Notes: a model not told the origin generated them from the sequence alone. A DNA stretch of 64,000 nt from Stenotrophomonas sp. ASS1 (GCF_004346925.1 NZ_CP031167.1:3120001-3184000); one strand, 5' to 3'. Shown: positions 40,423 through 48,544, counted from the first letter of the stretch. Translations and numbers: made by a program.

Positions 40423-41928
40423 ATGGATCCGATTCTGCTCGGCAAAGGCATCACCGACGATATTGCCGTCACCCTGCTGCCGAAACTCGGCAACCGCCAC
40501 GGCCTGGTGGCCGGCGCCACCGGTACCGGCAAGACCGTGACCTTGATGACCCTGGCCGAGGGCTTCTCGCGGCTGGGCGTGCCGGTGTTCCTGGCCGATG
40601 TGAAGGGCGATGTGTCCGGCCTGGCCGTGCCCGGCACCGGTGCCGAGAACCTGCTCAAGCGCGCCGCCGAGATCGGCGTGGCCGACTACGCGCCGGCCGC
40701 CAGCCCGACCATTTTCTGGGACCTGTACGGCAAGCTCGGGCACCCGGTGCGCACCACGGTCAGCGAAATGGGCCCGACCCTGCTGGCACGCATCCTCGAG
40801 TTGAACGACACCCAGTCCGGCGTGCTCGACATCGTGTTCAAGCTGGCCGACGATCGCGGCCTGCTGCTGCTGGACATGGATGACCTGCGCGCCCTGCTCG
40901 GCCTGGTTGCCGAGGAACGCAAGGACATCTCCACCGAGTACGGTCTGGTCAGCGCGCAGTCCATCGCTGCGATCCAGCGCTCGGTGTTGCGCCTGGCACA
41001 GGATGGCGGCGAGAACTTCTTCGGCGAACCGGCCTTGGAACTGGCCGACATCATGCGGGTCAATCACGACGGCCGCGGCGTGATCGGCATCCTCGCCGCC
41101 GACCAGCTGGTGCTCAAGCCCAAGTTGTATTCCACCTTCCTGCTGTGGCTGCTGTCGGAGCTGTTCGAGCAGCTGCCGGAGGTCGGCGACCTGGACAAGC
41201 CGAAGCTGGTCTTCATCTTCGACGAGGCCCACCTGCTGTTCGACGACGCACCGGCCTCACTGGTGCAGCGCATCGAGCAGGTGGTGCGCCTGATCCGCTC
41301 CAAGGGTGTGGGCGTGTACTTCTGCTCGCAGTTCCCTGATGACGTGCCGGGCAACATCCTCGGCCAGCTCGGCAACCGCGTACAGCACGCACTGCGTGCG
41401 TTCACCCCGCGCGACCAGAAGGCAGTGAAGACTGCTGCCGAGACCTTCGTACCGAATCCGAAGCTGGACGTGGCCAAGGTGCTCAGTCAGCTCGGTACCG
41501 GCGAAGCACTGGTCTCCACGCTGCAGGACAAGGGCGTGCCGATGCCGGTGCAGCAGACGATGATCGCACCGCCGCGCTGCCGGATGGGGCCGATCACCGA
41601 GGCCGAACGTGCCCAGGTGCGTGCCGGCAGCCCGGTCGGCACCCGCTACGACACCGCGATCAACCGCGAATCGGCCGCCGAGCTGCTGGCCCAGCGCGCG
41701 CAGAAGACGGTCGAGCAGGCGCAGGCGCCGGCGGCCCGCAGCCGCGAGCAGGACGAGGCGCAGGAAGGCGGTTTCGGCCAGGCGATCAAGGATGCGATCT
41801 TCGGCACCAAGCGCCGCCAGGGCATGATCGAGACCATGGCCAAGCAGACCACGCGTACCGTTGGCACCAAGCTGGGCAACCAGATCGTGCGCGGCCTGCT
41901 GGGCGGCATCTTCGGCGGCAAACGCTGA
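40423..41928 (+). CDS. HerA-like ATPase (DUF853)
   Basis: 501-aa FtsK/HerA-type P-loop NTPase. Walker A is GATGTGKTVT (about residue 31) and Walker B is KLVFIFDEAHLLF. The arginine-rich later segment RAFTPRDQKAVKTAAETF is typical of DUF853. The C-terminal 60 residues are a basic, Gly-rich tail that ends LLGGIFGGKR. These are often described as putative DNA helicases or translocases, but no defence partner such as NurA or SIR2 is next to it, so no system is claimed. The gene starts 122 bp from the divergent lytic transglycosylase gene. Confidence 0.9.
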   Translation: MDPILLGKGITDDIAVTLLPKLGNRHGLVAGATGTGKTVTLMTLAEGFSRLGVPVFLADVKGDVSGLAVPGTGAENLLKRAAEIGVADYAPAASPTIFWDLYGKLGHPVRTTVSEMGPTLLARILELNDTQSGVLDIVFKLADDRGLLLLDMDDLRALLGLVAEERKDISTEYGLVSAQSIAAIQRSVLRLAQDGGENFFGEPALELADIMRVNHDGRGVIGILAADQLVLKPKLYSTFLLWLLSELFEQLPEVGDLDKPKLVFIFDEAHLLFDDAPASLVQRIEQVVRLIRSKGVGVYFCSQFPDDVPGNILGQLGNRVQHALRAFTPRDQKAVKTAAETFVPNPKLDVAKVLSQLGTGEALVSTLQDKGVPMPVQQTMIAPPRCRMGPITEAERAQVRAGSPVGTRYDTAINRESAAELLAQRAQKTVEQAQAPAARSREQDEAQEGGFGQAIKDAIFGTKRRQGMIETMAKQTTRTVGTKLGNQIVRGLLGGIFGGKR

Positions 41929-41939
41929 CCTGCCCTCCC

Positions 41940-41977
41940 GGGGTCGGAGGCCTTTCCTGTGGAAAGGACCCGGCCCC
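41940..41977. repeat. Imperfect hairpin before greB
   Basis: GGGGTCGGAGGCCTTTCC and GGAAAGGACCCGGCCCC pair imperfectly around a TGT loop. It follows the HerA-like stop by 11 bp and may serve as its transcript end, though the downstream T-run is weak. It is related in plan to the perfect palindrome at 12505-12545. Confidence 0.6.
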
Positions 41978-42006
41978 ATCGTTCCCCTGAAAAGAAGTTG
42001 CACCAC

Positions 42007-42513
42007 ATGTCGCGTTGGCGTCCCCCTGCAGAAAAGAGTACCGCCCTGATCACCGCCTCCGGCCACGCCCGGTTGAAGGCCGAACTGGATGAGCTGTGGC
42101 GTGTGCGCCGCCCGGAGGTGGTGAAGGCGCTGGCCGCCGCTGCCGCGGAAGGCGACCGCTCCGAGAACGCCGAGTACACCTACCGCAAGAAGCAGCTGGG
42201 TGAAATCGACCGCCGCGTGCGCTACCTGACCAAGCGGCTGGAATCGCTGCGCGTGGTCGACACCACGCCGACCGATCCTCAGGCGGTGTTCTTTGGTGCG
42301 TGGGTGGAACTGGAGAACGTGGACAGTGGCGACACCAGCCGCTATCGCATTGTCGGCCCGGATGAGACCGACGCAGGCCTGGGTTGGATCAGCATCGATT
42401 CGCCGCTGGCACGTGCACTGCTGAAGAAGCGGCTGGATGATGAATTCTCGGTGGAGCTGCCCGGCGGCCAGTTCACCTTTGCGGTAATCGGGGTGGAATA
42501 CGAACCGCTGTAG
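42007..42513 (+). CDS. greB: Transcription elongation factor GreB
   Basis: 168-aa GreA/GreB protein. The N-terminal coiled coil (residues about 18-80, with [12 protein letters not shown] and the acidic tip GDRSENAEY) inserts into the secondary channel of RNA polymerase to cleave backtracked RNA. The FKBP-like C-terminal domain has [10 protein letters not shown] and SPLARALL. It is GreB rather than GreA by the longer, basic N-terminus (MSRWRPP) and the YRKKQL segment. The TAG stop codon is supplied by a GTAG repeat end. Confidence 0.94.
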   Translation: MSRWRPPAEKSTALITASGHARLKAELDELWRVRRPEVVKALAAAAAEGDRSENAEYTYRKKQLGEIDRRVRYLTKRLESLRVVDTTPTDPQAVFFGAWVELENVDSGDTSRYRIVGPDETDAGLGWISIDSPLARALLKKRLDDEFSVELPGGQFTFAVIGVEYEPL

Positions 42514-42674
42514 CGTCGACTGTCAGTCGACTACCGCGCCAAGCGCGGCACAAACCTCCGCAGCCGGACGGTAAACGCACCGCGCTCCTCATCGCGGTTG
42601 ATGACTCGCCGAAGCCACCTGTCGGGCGTTCACAGCCTCGGAACGAAGAGCAGTCGACTGACAGTCGACTCTAC
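42510..42674. repeat. SMAG-type repeat pair that supplies two stop codons
   Basis: GTAGCGTCGACTGTCAGTCGACTAC (read as GTAG, a GTCGACTGTCAGTCGAC core, then CTAC) at 42510-42534 and AGTCGACTGACAGTCGACTCTAC at 42652-42674 are inverted to each other across 117 bp. The TAG of greB is 42511-42513, inside the first GTAG. The TAG of the convergent DUF3025 gene is the complement of 42671-42673, inside the second. Both proteins therefore end in repeat DNA. Confidence 0.88.
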
Positions 42675-43507
42675 ATAGCCCCGTGCAACGGCGGCGGATA
42701 CTGGCGGCCGGCACGCAACGGGCGGAAGTACGCGGCATCTGCATAGAAGTCGGCGTCCTGTCTCTCGTGCCAGCCCGGAACTCCAGCCAACGGCAGCGGA
42801 CGCAACTGCAGGGGATCGGTCACTGCCCTGCCTTCGGCAATGGCCGCGGTCACCGCGTCAACACAGGTGTCATCGGCTTTGCCGAGCACCACCACGCACT
42901 TGCCCACCAGCCGGCGGCCCGGCAGCAGCGCCTGCTCCATCAGCGCGTGCCCGAATACCGCAGCGATGGCGATGTCGCCGCTCAGCCAGTGTCTCGATTC
43001 GAACAGCGCACACCAGTCGTGCACATCCCAGGCAGCCAGCAGCCTGTGATCGCGCACACGCACGATCACGCCGGTTTCGTCGAACTGGGTCAGTGCCGCC
43101 TGCGCGCGGTTGCGCTGGCCCGGCGGCATCGCCTCGATATGCCGGCACTGCTGCGCATTGAGCGCCTGCTTGAGCTGCGGGTAGTGGGCCCACACCAGTG
43201 CGTTGAACAGGTCATGCCAGTTGTCGGCGCGGGTGGCGATGCGGCCCTGTGCGATGCGGGCTTCGTAGTGCAGGCCGTCGGCCAGCAGCGTGGCATCCTG
43301 CTCGACCAGCTGCTTGCCCGGTAGCGCGAGGCGTGCCTCGAGCGCTGCAATGGACGGCCACGCCGGGCCTTCCAACAGATCACGAACGTCGCGCAATCCG
43401 GCAAACACCGGGTGCCCGAACACCTGTGGATCGACCGCCGCACGCGGCGGCGGCACGAAACGGCGGACGCTGCTGCCGTCACCGGCCGCGGTCGTCGCCG
43501 CGGTCAC
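42671..43507 (-). CDS. DUF3025 protein
   Basis: 278-aa protein of the DUF3025 family (function unknown). Landmarks are [20 protein letters not shown] (longer than needed; key NALVW) and [13 protein letters not shown] late in the chain. It starts with GTG at 43507, overlapping the rimO stop by 4 nt, so it is translated with rimO. It ends in a SMAG repeat. No signal peptide or helix is evident, so it is probably cytosolic. Confidence 0.85.
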   Translation of the reverse strand: MTAATTAAGDGSSVRRFVPPPRAAVDPQVFGHPVFAGLRDVRDLLEGPAWPSIAALEARLALPGKQLVEQDATLLADGLHYEARIAQGRIATRADNWHDLFNALVWAHYPQLKQALNAQQCRHIEAMPPGQRNRAQAALTQFDETGVIVRVRDHRLLAAWDVHDWCALFESRHWLSGDIAIAAVFGHALMEQALLPGRRLVGKCVVVLGKADDTCVDAVTAAIAEGRAVTDPLQLRPLPLAGVPGWHERQDADFYADAAYFRPLRAGRQYPPPLHGAM

Positions 43508-44865
43508 AGCATCTTGAGATCGAATGCCGGGCGGGTGGCGGCCGGCAGCGCGTCACCGTACAGGTCGTGCTCGTCGCTCTCGGTGATGTCCACGTCGACG
43601 AACTCACCTACGCGCAACGGCACCTGGTCGGCATTCTGGATGTGCACCAGGCCATCGATCTCCGGGGCATCGGCCTTGGAACGGGCCACCGCGATATCGC
43701 CTTCGATGGCGTCGACCAGGCACTGCTGCACGGTGCCGATCTTGGCCTCCAGGCGCGCAGCGGAAATCTGCGCCTGCTTTTCCATGAAACGGGCCAGGCG
43801 CTCCTGCTTCACTTCCTCCGGAACCGCATCGGGCAGGTCATTGGCGGTGGCACCTTCGACCGGCGAATAGGCGAACGCGCCGACGCGGTCCAGCTGCGCT
43901 TCGTCGAGGAACGACAGCAGCTCTTCAAATTCGGCCTCGGTCTCGCCGGGGAAGCCGACGATGAAGGTGGAACGCACGGTGATGTCCGGCGCGATGCGGC
44001 GCCAGTTCTGCACGCGCTCCAGGGTCTTCTCGACCGCGCCGGGGCGCTTCATCAGGCGCAGGATGCGCGGGCTGGCATGCTGGAACGGGATGTCCAGGTA
44101 CGGCAGGATGCGGTTTTCGGCCATCAGCGGCACCACCTCGTCCACGTGCGGGTACGGGTAGACGTAGTGCATGCGCACCCACGCATCCAGCTCGGACAGG
44201 CCTTCGCACAGCGCCTTCAGACGGGTCTGGTAGGCCTTGTCACGCCACATCTTCTCGGCGTACTTCACGTCCACGCCATAGGCCGAGGTGTCCTGCGAAA
44301 CCACCAGCAGCTCGCGCACGCCACCACGCACCAGGCGCTCGGCTTCACGCAGCACTTCATCCACCGGGCGCGAGACCAGCTTGCCGCGCATCGACGGAAT
44401 GATGCAGAAGCTGCACTTGTGGTTGCAGCCCTCGGAAATCTTCAGGTAGGCATAGTGACGCGGGGTCAGCTTGATGCCGTAGTCGGGCACCAGGTCCACG
44501 AACGGATCGTGCTTGGGCGGCAGCGCTTCGTGCACCGCTTCCATCACGCTCTGGTAGTCCTGCGGGCCGGACACCGCCAGCACGTTGGGGTACGCCTCGC
44601 GGATCTGCTCCGGTCGCTTGCCCAGGCAGCCGGTGACGATGACCTTGCCGTTCTGGTTCATCGCCTCGCCGATCGCGTCCAGCGACTCGGTCACCGCCGA
44701 ATCGATGAAGCCGCAGGTGTTGACCACCACCACGTCGGCCGAATCGTAGGACGGCACGATGTCGTAGCCTTCCGAGCGGAGCTGGGTAAGGATGCGTTCG
44801 GAATCGACAAGGGCCTTCGGGCAGCCAAGGCTGACGAAGCCGACTTTGGGGTTCAGCTGGGACAT
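43504..44865 (-). CDS. rimO: Ribosomal protein S12 methylthiotransferase RimO
   Basis: 453-aa radical SAM enzyme that methylthiolates Asp89 of ribosomal protein S12. The N-terminal UPF0004 domain has the three auxiliary-cluster cysteines ([24 protein letters not shown]), the radical SAM cluster is CNHKCSFC, and a TRAM domain closes the protein. ATG at 44865 begins [17 protein letters not shown]. The first 17 codons and the upstream 150 bp are duplicated at 46968-47169, so the 5' end of this gene is at a mobile-element junction but the gene is intact. Confidence 0.96.
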   Translation of the reverse strand: MSQLNPKVGFVSLGCPKALVDSERILTQLRSEGYDIVPSYDSADVVVVNTCGFIDSAVTESLDAIGEAMNQNGKVIVTGCLGKRPEQIREAYPNVLAVSGPQDYQSVMEAVHEALPPKHDPFVDLVPDYGIKLTPRHYAYLKISEGCNHKCSFCIIPSMRGKLVSRPVDEVLREAERLVRGGVRELLVVSQDTSAYGVDVKYAEKMWRDKAYQTRLKALCEGLSELDAWVRMHYVYPYPHVDEVVPLMAENRILPYLDIPFQHASPRILRLMKRPGAVEKTLERVQNWRRIAPDITVRSTFIVGFPGETEAEFEELLSFLDEAQLDRVGAFAYSPVEGATANDLPDAVPEEVKQERLARFMEKQAQISAARLEAKIGTVQQCLVDAIEGDIAVARSKADAPEIDGLVHIQNADQVPLRVGEFVDVDITESDEHDLYGDALPAATRPAFDLKML

Positions 44866-45015
44866 GGAATCGCGGGACTCTGGGGGCCTGGGCCCCTGCC
44901 GTCGTGGCAGGGGTTCCTGGGGGCCGGGGCCTGAAAGGGCGCCAGTATACCGGGGTTGGCGGCCGCGCTCTGAATGGCCAGCCGCCCGATCACGCACAGC
45001 CGCTGACACCGCGCT
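44814..45015. repeat. 202-bp direct repeat, copy 1 (rimO 5' end and promoter)
   Basis: From CCTTCGGGCAG (inside rimO codon 17-18) to GACACCGCGCT. It matches 46968-47169 with no gaps and 4 mismatches, all within 44902-44915, where a stem-loop lies (CCCCTGCC, loop, GGCAGGGG). It includes the rimO start, its leader and probably its promoter. Copies are 2154 bp apart. Confidence 0.95.
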
Positions 45016-45220
45016 GCCGGATTGTGAGCCGCTGATCCAGAAAGTCGACCCGCGCACCCGGCTCCCAGTCGAGGCGAGCTGGTTCCTTGAGCCGCTCAAG
45101 TGGATCCGCGACGCGGGACCGGCACCGATCGGCACCCACGAACGCCGCCGCAGGGCCACCGAAGCCACCTTCCTCATCGAAAAGCTCGAAGCCCACATCG
45201 AGGAGTGCAACAAGCCATGA
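45016..45220 (+). pseudogene. 5'-truncated phage-like gene (C-terminal 67 codons)
   Basis: An open frame runs from the junction with the 202-bp repeat to TGA at 45218-45220, giving the segment [20 protein letters not shown] and [15 protein letters not shown], then a helical end. There is no in-frame ATG, GTG or TTG after the junction, so the start has been lost. The stop overlaps the next start (ATGA), as in compact phage operons. I do not recognise the family; a filamentous-phage early protein is possible but unproven. Confidence 0.55.
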
Positions 45221-45531
45221 CCCAGGAACATATCAGCCACCCGGAAGGGTTGCCTAACTGCGCCGCCGGCCATCGCGCGCGCCACATCCACGACAAGCGC
45301 TGCGCGTCCGCCGGCGGTGGCCACCTGGTCGAATGCGCGTGCAGGTCGACCAGCAAGCATGCCGACCCCGATGCGGCCATTGCTGCATGGCGCCGCCTGA
45401 ACCGCCCGGCGCGTAGCGCGCGCGCAGCCGCTGCGCCTGCTGCGACCGACAACGTGCTGCAGTTCCAGCTCGGCCTGGCCGATCGCAAGCCGAAGGCTCA
45501 ACGCTTGGAGGGTCAACATGGGCGCCGCTGA
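45217..45531 (+). CDS. Small phage-like protein, 104 aa
   Basis: Starts ATG overlapping the previous stop by 4 nt. It contains several Cys and His residues ([17 protein letters not shown], then [11 protein letters not shown]) and the pattern [12 protein letters not shown]. This recalls phage restriction-alleviation or zinc-finger mini-proteins that end AIAAWN-R, but the match is loose. The C-terminal third is Ala-rich and low complexity. Function unknown. Confidence 0.6.
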   Translation: MTQEHISHPEGLPNCAAGHRARHIHDKRCASAGGGHLVECACRSTSKHADPDAAIAAWRRLNRPARSARAAAAPAATDNVLQFQLGLADRKPKAQRLEGQHGRR

Positions 45532-45766
45532 AAAGCTTGCAGCGCCGCCAACGATCAGGGCGGTGATTTTTGAGGGAATTACCATCACAGACGGTGAGGG
45601 TCGACCAGCTCAGCTTGCGGTGGTCGACGCGCATGGATGCATTGTCGCTACAGGTCCGGAGGTTGCGAGAGCGGCCTGGGACGCATCCGTCGAAGCCTAC
45701 CGCAACTACCTTCGCGGACACGGTCATCTGAGAGTGCTTAAGTATCCCGGCATACACGGCCGATGA
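45518..45766 (+). CDS. Small hypothetical protein, 82 aa
   Basis: Begins [20 protein letters not shown] and overlaps the preceding gene by 14 nt. A compact alpha/beta composition ([20 protein letters not shown], then [14 protein letters not shown]) suggests a folded domain. The family is not recognised. Order and overlap make it part of the same small operon. Confidence 0.55.
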   Translation: MGAAEKLAAPPTIRAVIFEGITITDGEGRPAQLAVVDAHGCIVATGPEVARAAWDASVEAYRNYLRGHGHLRVLKYPGIHGR

Positions 45767-45978
45767 AAACGCAGGCGCATCTAGCGCCTGCGCAAAAGTA
45801 CTGCAAGTGGTACATCAGTGGCTACCCGGGCCGAGCAGGAAAGTTCCCGGCATTCTGTCGAAGTGACACCGAAGTGGGACCACTAGTTCCTGGAGCCCGT
45901 CCTCTAAGTCAACACATCAATAGACGTCAACCGCTCCGTTGTTTGTTGAGCACACCCGCGGAATGCATGCCGACATAG
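45763..45978 (+). CDS. Doubtful small ORF, 71 aa
   Basis: ATG overlaps the previous stop (ATGA), which favours translation. However, the frame crosses a strong hairpin (45770-45778 with 45784-45792), has no recognisable domain, and overlaps the end of the opposite-strand gene. The segment YCKWYISGYPGRAGKF is the only structured part. It may be spurious. Confidence 0.3.
   Translation: MKTQAHLAPAQKYCKWYISGYPGRAGKFPAFCRSDTEVGPLVPGARPLSQHINRRQPLRCLLSTPAECMPT
45770..45792. other. Hairpin in the insert
   Basis: CGCAGGCGC and GCGCCTGCG pair around the loop ATCTA. It could terminate the small rightward operon or, if the element derives from a single-stranded DNA phage, be a replication or packaging hairpin. 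No T-run follows on the plus strand (CAAAAG). Confidence 0.5.
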
Positions 45979-46624
45979 CAGTCGGTATGACGCCGCGCCT
46001 TACGCCAATACACACGACTTGAAGAGTATAAGTACCCGTGAATGGGCCAGTGTATTCATCGCTAGCGGAAGTCGTGCAGCGCCCATTATCAAGGGAGAGC
46101 GCCCCTGTAGATTTACCTGCCAATGAACTCTGAAAGCGAGCAGTGCCTACCGAATTGAAATTGACGCCGATTGGCGCACTACCACTGGGCGCCAATGCGA
46201 ATACGTAGTATCCCGCCTTGGGTTGCACCATGTCGCTGGCGGCCGGCTTTAGCTCCGCAGCTGGATCTGACTCACCCTCACAAGACCAGCCAACCACTGC
46301 CGACTCGCCAGATATCACCGTCTCACCATGCCGAGCTTTCGAGTTTGTCACTTCACACGCAGCTTGATGATAGAGCTTCGTCGCTTCAGTTTGGTCATTG
46401 TAGCGATACACGTAGCCGCCCTTTCCATCTTTGAAAAGGCGCACCTGGACAGTGACTTCTCCGCCGTTGAAGTCTGATAGACGCACGGTCCGCTCAACCC
46501 ATTGCTTCCCATCTGATGACGCCATCTGGCGGTCTTGGTACATAGGCTGGCTGGCCATAACCAAGGTGGGGATTGCCGCCACCACAAGCGCAGACAGAAC
46601 GCGAATTCCTTTTTGGATCTTCAT
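45917..46624 (-). CDS. Secreted hypothetical protein, 235 aa
   Basis: Cleavable signal peptide (about 1-25: MKIQKGIRVLSALVVAAIPT, then LVMASQ). The mature part has a beta-rich composition and several cysteines that could pair in the periplasm (for example VGWSCEGE, NGRCTTS, VVCIGV, SACIPRVCS). No family is recognised. Codon use and base composition are more AT-rich than neighbouring genes, which supports recent acquisition. It is the only leftward gene of the insert; it overlaps the doubtful 71-aa frame at its end. Confidence 0.65.
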   Translation of the reverse strand: MKIQKGIRVLSALVVAAIPTLVMASQPMYQDRQMASSDGKQWVERTVRLSDFNGGEVTVQVRLFKDGKGGYVYRYNDQTEATKLYHQAACEVTNSKARHGETVISGESAVVGWSCEGESDPAAELKPAASDMVQPKAGYYVFALAPSGSAPIGVNFNSVGTARFQSSLAGKSTGALSLDNGRCTTSASDEYTGPFTGTYTLQVVCIGVRRGVIPTAMSACIPRVCSTNNGAVDVY

Positions 46625-46967
46625 CTATGAAACTCCATTTATCGGACGTTCGTGCCTTTTACGCCTCGCTCCAGAACCATGTCAATTTAGGATTTTTAAA
46701 AGGCCTAGCCAAGCGGCTATTCACCGAATCCATAATGTGATTCTGGACACAGGAAGTCATTCCAAGTAGCCAATAAATCTATTGCCTTCGCCAGTTTTTC
46801 CAACCGATCTATAAGGCTTTGCATTAAAATTTCACCAATAGCCTCATGCGCAAGAACAAATGGTTCTCGCAGAAAAAATCAACACATGTGTCGCATCGAT
46901 CATCGGCGCTCGATCGATTGCAACCCAACGGCCCCGGCGGCACAGCTCAGGAGTCTATTTCACCCAC
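46625..46967. other. AT-rich non-coding part of the insert
   Basis: 343 bp before the second 202-bp repeat, with many short A/T runs (for example TTAGGATTTTTAAAAGG and GCATTAAAATTTCACC). No gene was recognised. It must hold the promoter of the secreted-protein gene and may hold the original attachment or replication signal of the element. Confidence 0.6.
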
Positions 46968-47019
46968 CCTTCGGGCAGCCAAGGCTGACGAAGCCGACTT
47001 TGGGGTTCAGCTGGGACAT
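46960..47019 (-). pseudogene. rimO 5' fragment (19 codons, then stop)
   Basis: Second copy of the rimO start: [17 protein letters not shown] is followed by two glycines and TGA where element DNA begins. It keeps the rimO leader and promoter but encodes no useful protein. It marks the ancestral position of the rimO promoter next to the dienelactone hydrolase gene. Confidence 0.85.
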
Positions 47020-47169
47020 GGAATCGCGGGACTCTGGGGGCCTGGGCCCCTGCCGGCATGGCAGGGGGACCTGGGGGCCGGGGCCTGAAAGGGCGCCAGT
47101 ATACCGGGGTTGGCGGCCGCGCTCTGAATGGCCAGCCGCCCGATCACGCACAGCCGCTGACACCGCGCT
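46968..47169. repeat. 202-bp direct repeat, copy 2
   Basis: Gap-free match of 44814-45015 with mismatches at 47056, 47058, 47068 and 47069 only. It borders the original chromosomal neighbour, so it is probably the ancestral copy of the rimO upstream region. Confidence 0.95.
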
Positions 47170-47222
47170 AACCCACGCAGCGCCGACAATGCCGTTCTGT
47201 TCCCCGCAACGAGATGGAAACG

Positions 47223-47894
47223 ATGGCCGAGTGGATCACCCTGGATACGCATCACGGCCCGGTACGGGCCTGGCACGCCCTGCCGGAGGGCACCCCGCGT
47301 GGCGGGCTGGTGGTGGTGCAGGAAATCTTCGGCGCCAACCCGCACATCCGCGGCGTGGCCGAGCGCTTCGCGGCCGAAGGCTATGCGGTGCTGGCGCCGT
47401 CCTTTTTCGACCTGATTGACGGCACAGAAGCCGATCCGGACGCCCTGCCCTATGACGCCGACGGCGTGAAGCAGGGCCTGGAACGGGTGACCGCACTGGG
47501 CATGGAGAAGGCGCTGGAGGTGGTCCGTGCCGCAGCGACCCGGTTGGCCCCCTACGGCAAAGTCGGCACGGTCGGCTACTGCTGGGGCGGCAGTGTCGCC
47601 CTACTGTCCGCGCTGCGCCTGGGACTGCCGTCGGCCAGCTACTACGGTGCGCGCAACGTCCAGTTCCTGGATGAGACACCCAAGGCCCCGGTGATCTTCC
47701 ACTTCGGTGCCCAGGACAAGAGCATCCCCCCGGAGGCCGTGCAGGCCCATCGCGAGAAGCTGCCGCAGATGGCCACCTTCGTCTATCCGGCCGACCACGC
47801 CTTCAACCGGGAGGTCGGACATGCGTATGATCCAGACAGCGCCACCCTGGCGCTGCAACGCACCCTGGACTTCTTCTCGGAGCATCTTGGATGA
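47223..47894 (+). CDS. Dienelactone hydrolase family protein
   Basis: 223-aa alpha/beta hydrolase of the DLH family. The Cys nucleophile lies in GYCWGGS, Glu in VVVQEIFG, the acid in GAQDKSIPP and His in PADHAFN, giving the Cys-Asp-His triad characteristic of dienelactone hydrolases. I chose ATG at 47223, preceded by GGAAA; an ATG 9 nt upstream is the alternative. It is translationally coupled to the HIT gene (4-nt overlap). The natural substrate is unknown. Confidence 0.9.
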   Translation: MAEWITLDTHHGPVRAWHALPEGTPRGGLVVVQEIFGANPHIRGVAERFAAEGYAVLAPSFFDLIDGTEADPDALPYDADGVKQGLERVTALGMEKALEVVRAAATRLAPYGKVGTVGYCWGGSVALLSALRLGLPSASYYGARNVQFLDETPKAPVIFHFGAQDKSIPPEAVQAHREKLPQMATFVYPADHAFNREVGHAYDPDSATLALQRTLDFFSEHLG

Positions 47895-48313
47895 GCGATT
47901 TCGAACTCGATTCACGCCTGGCCACCGATAGCGTGCTGGTGGCGGAAGGACCGTTGTCGCAAGTGCGGCTGATGAACGACGAACGATTCCCCTGGCTGGT
48001 GCTGGTACCGCGCCTGGCCGGGGTGACCGAGTGGATCGAGCTGGACGGCGAGCAGCAGGACAAGCTGCGCACCGAGCTCAACCGCGCCTGCAAGGCCCTG
48101 AAGGGCGCCGACGGGGTGGAGAAGATCAATATCGGTGCGCTGGGCAACATCGTGCGCCAGCTGCATTTCCATGTGATCGGCCGCCATGACGGCGACCCCG
48201 CGTGGCCGGGCCCGGTCTGGGGCAGCGGCCCCGCGCACCGCTACGAGCCGGGTGCGCTGGACCAGCATGTCGCCTACTGGAAGGAACGGCTAGGATATCC
48301 AGCCCAGTCCTGA
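47891..48313 (+). CDS. HIT-domain nucleotide-binding protein
   Basis: 140-aa histidine-triad superfamily protein. The motif region reads QLHFHVIGRHDGD: the first two histidines of the HxHxH triad are present but the third position is Ile, as in a divergent branch of the family. It may be a hydrolase of nucleotide conjugates or a degenerate member. It is coupled to the hydrolase gene upstream and followed by a small membrane-protein gene. Confidence 0.85.
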   Translation: MSDFELDSRLATDSVLVAEGPLSQVRLMNDERFPWLVLVPRLAGVTEWIELDGEQQDKLRTELNRACKALKGADGVEKINIGALGNIVRQLHFHVIGRHDGDPAWPGPVWGSGPAHRYEPGALDQHVAYWKERLGYPAQS

Positions 48314-48328
48314 GCGTTTGCCGACCCG

Positions 48329-48496
48329 ATGCGATTCAACCTCGTTGCCGCCGTCCTGCTGATCCTGATCGGCCTGTTCATGCTCGCCAGCAACCTCGGC
48401 TGGACGCACCTGAACCTGTCCAAGCTGCTGTTGACCTGGTGGCCGGTGGCACTGGTGGGCGTGGGCATCGCGATGCTGTTCGGTCGCGGGAAATAA
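48329..48496 (+). CDS. 55-aa two-helix membrane protein (LiaI/DUF5668-like)
   Basis: A short gene starting ATG 16 nt after the HIT stop. The protein has two hydrophobic helices (AAVLLILIGLFMLASNLGW and LTWWPVALVGVGIAMLFG) joined by a short polar turn. This pattern resembles the LiaI/LiaF transmembrane domain family. Its position suggests it belongs to the same transcript. Function unknown. Confidence 0.72.
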   Translation: MRFNLVAAVLLILIGLFMLASNLGWTHLNLSKLLLTWWPVALVGVGIAMLFGRGK

Positions 48497-48544
48497 GCTG
48501 GCGCCGGGCCATGCCCGGCGAGCGCAGCGTGTGGCCGCACCTAT

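Larger units (their letters stand above)
45016..46967. mobile_element. Foreign insert between 202-bp repeats at rimO (degenerate integrative element)
   Basis: About 1.95 kb separating rimO from its former neighbour, the dienelactone hydrolase gene. It holds a 5'-truncated reading frame, two or three small ATGA-coupled genes read rightwards, a strong hairpin, and one leftward AT-rich gene for a secreted protein. The right third is visibly richer in A/T than the rest of the window. No integrase, transposase or complete replication gene is present, so this looks like a remnant, perhaps of a filamentous phage or small plasmid. Confidence 0.75.

Noticed and set aside
40423-41928. HerA-like ATPase as part of an anti-phage defence system
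   Set aside because: No nuclease, SIR2, or other partner adjacent; neighbours are housekeeping genes.
44792-45220. 142-codon frame starting inside rimO and running through the 202-bp repeat into the insert
   Set aside because: The repeat part is the antisense of rimO and its leader; only the part after 45015 looks phage-like, and it has no start of its own.
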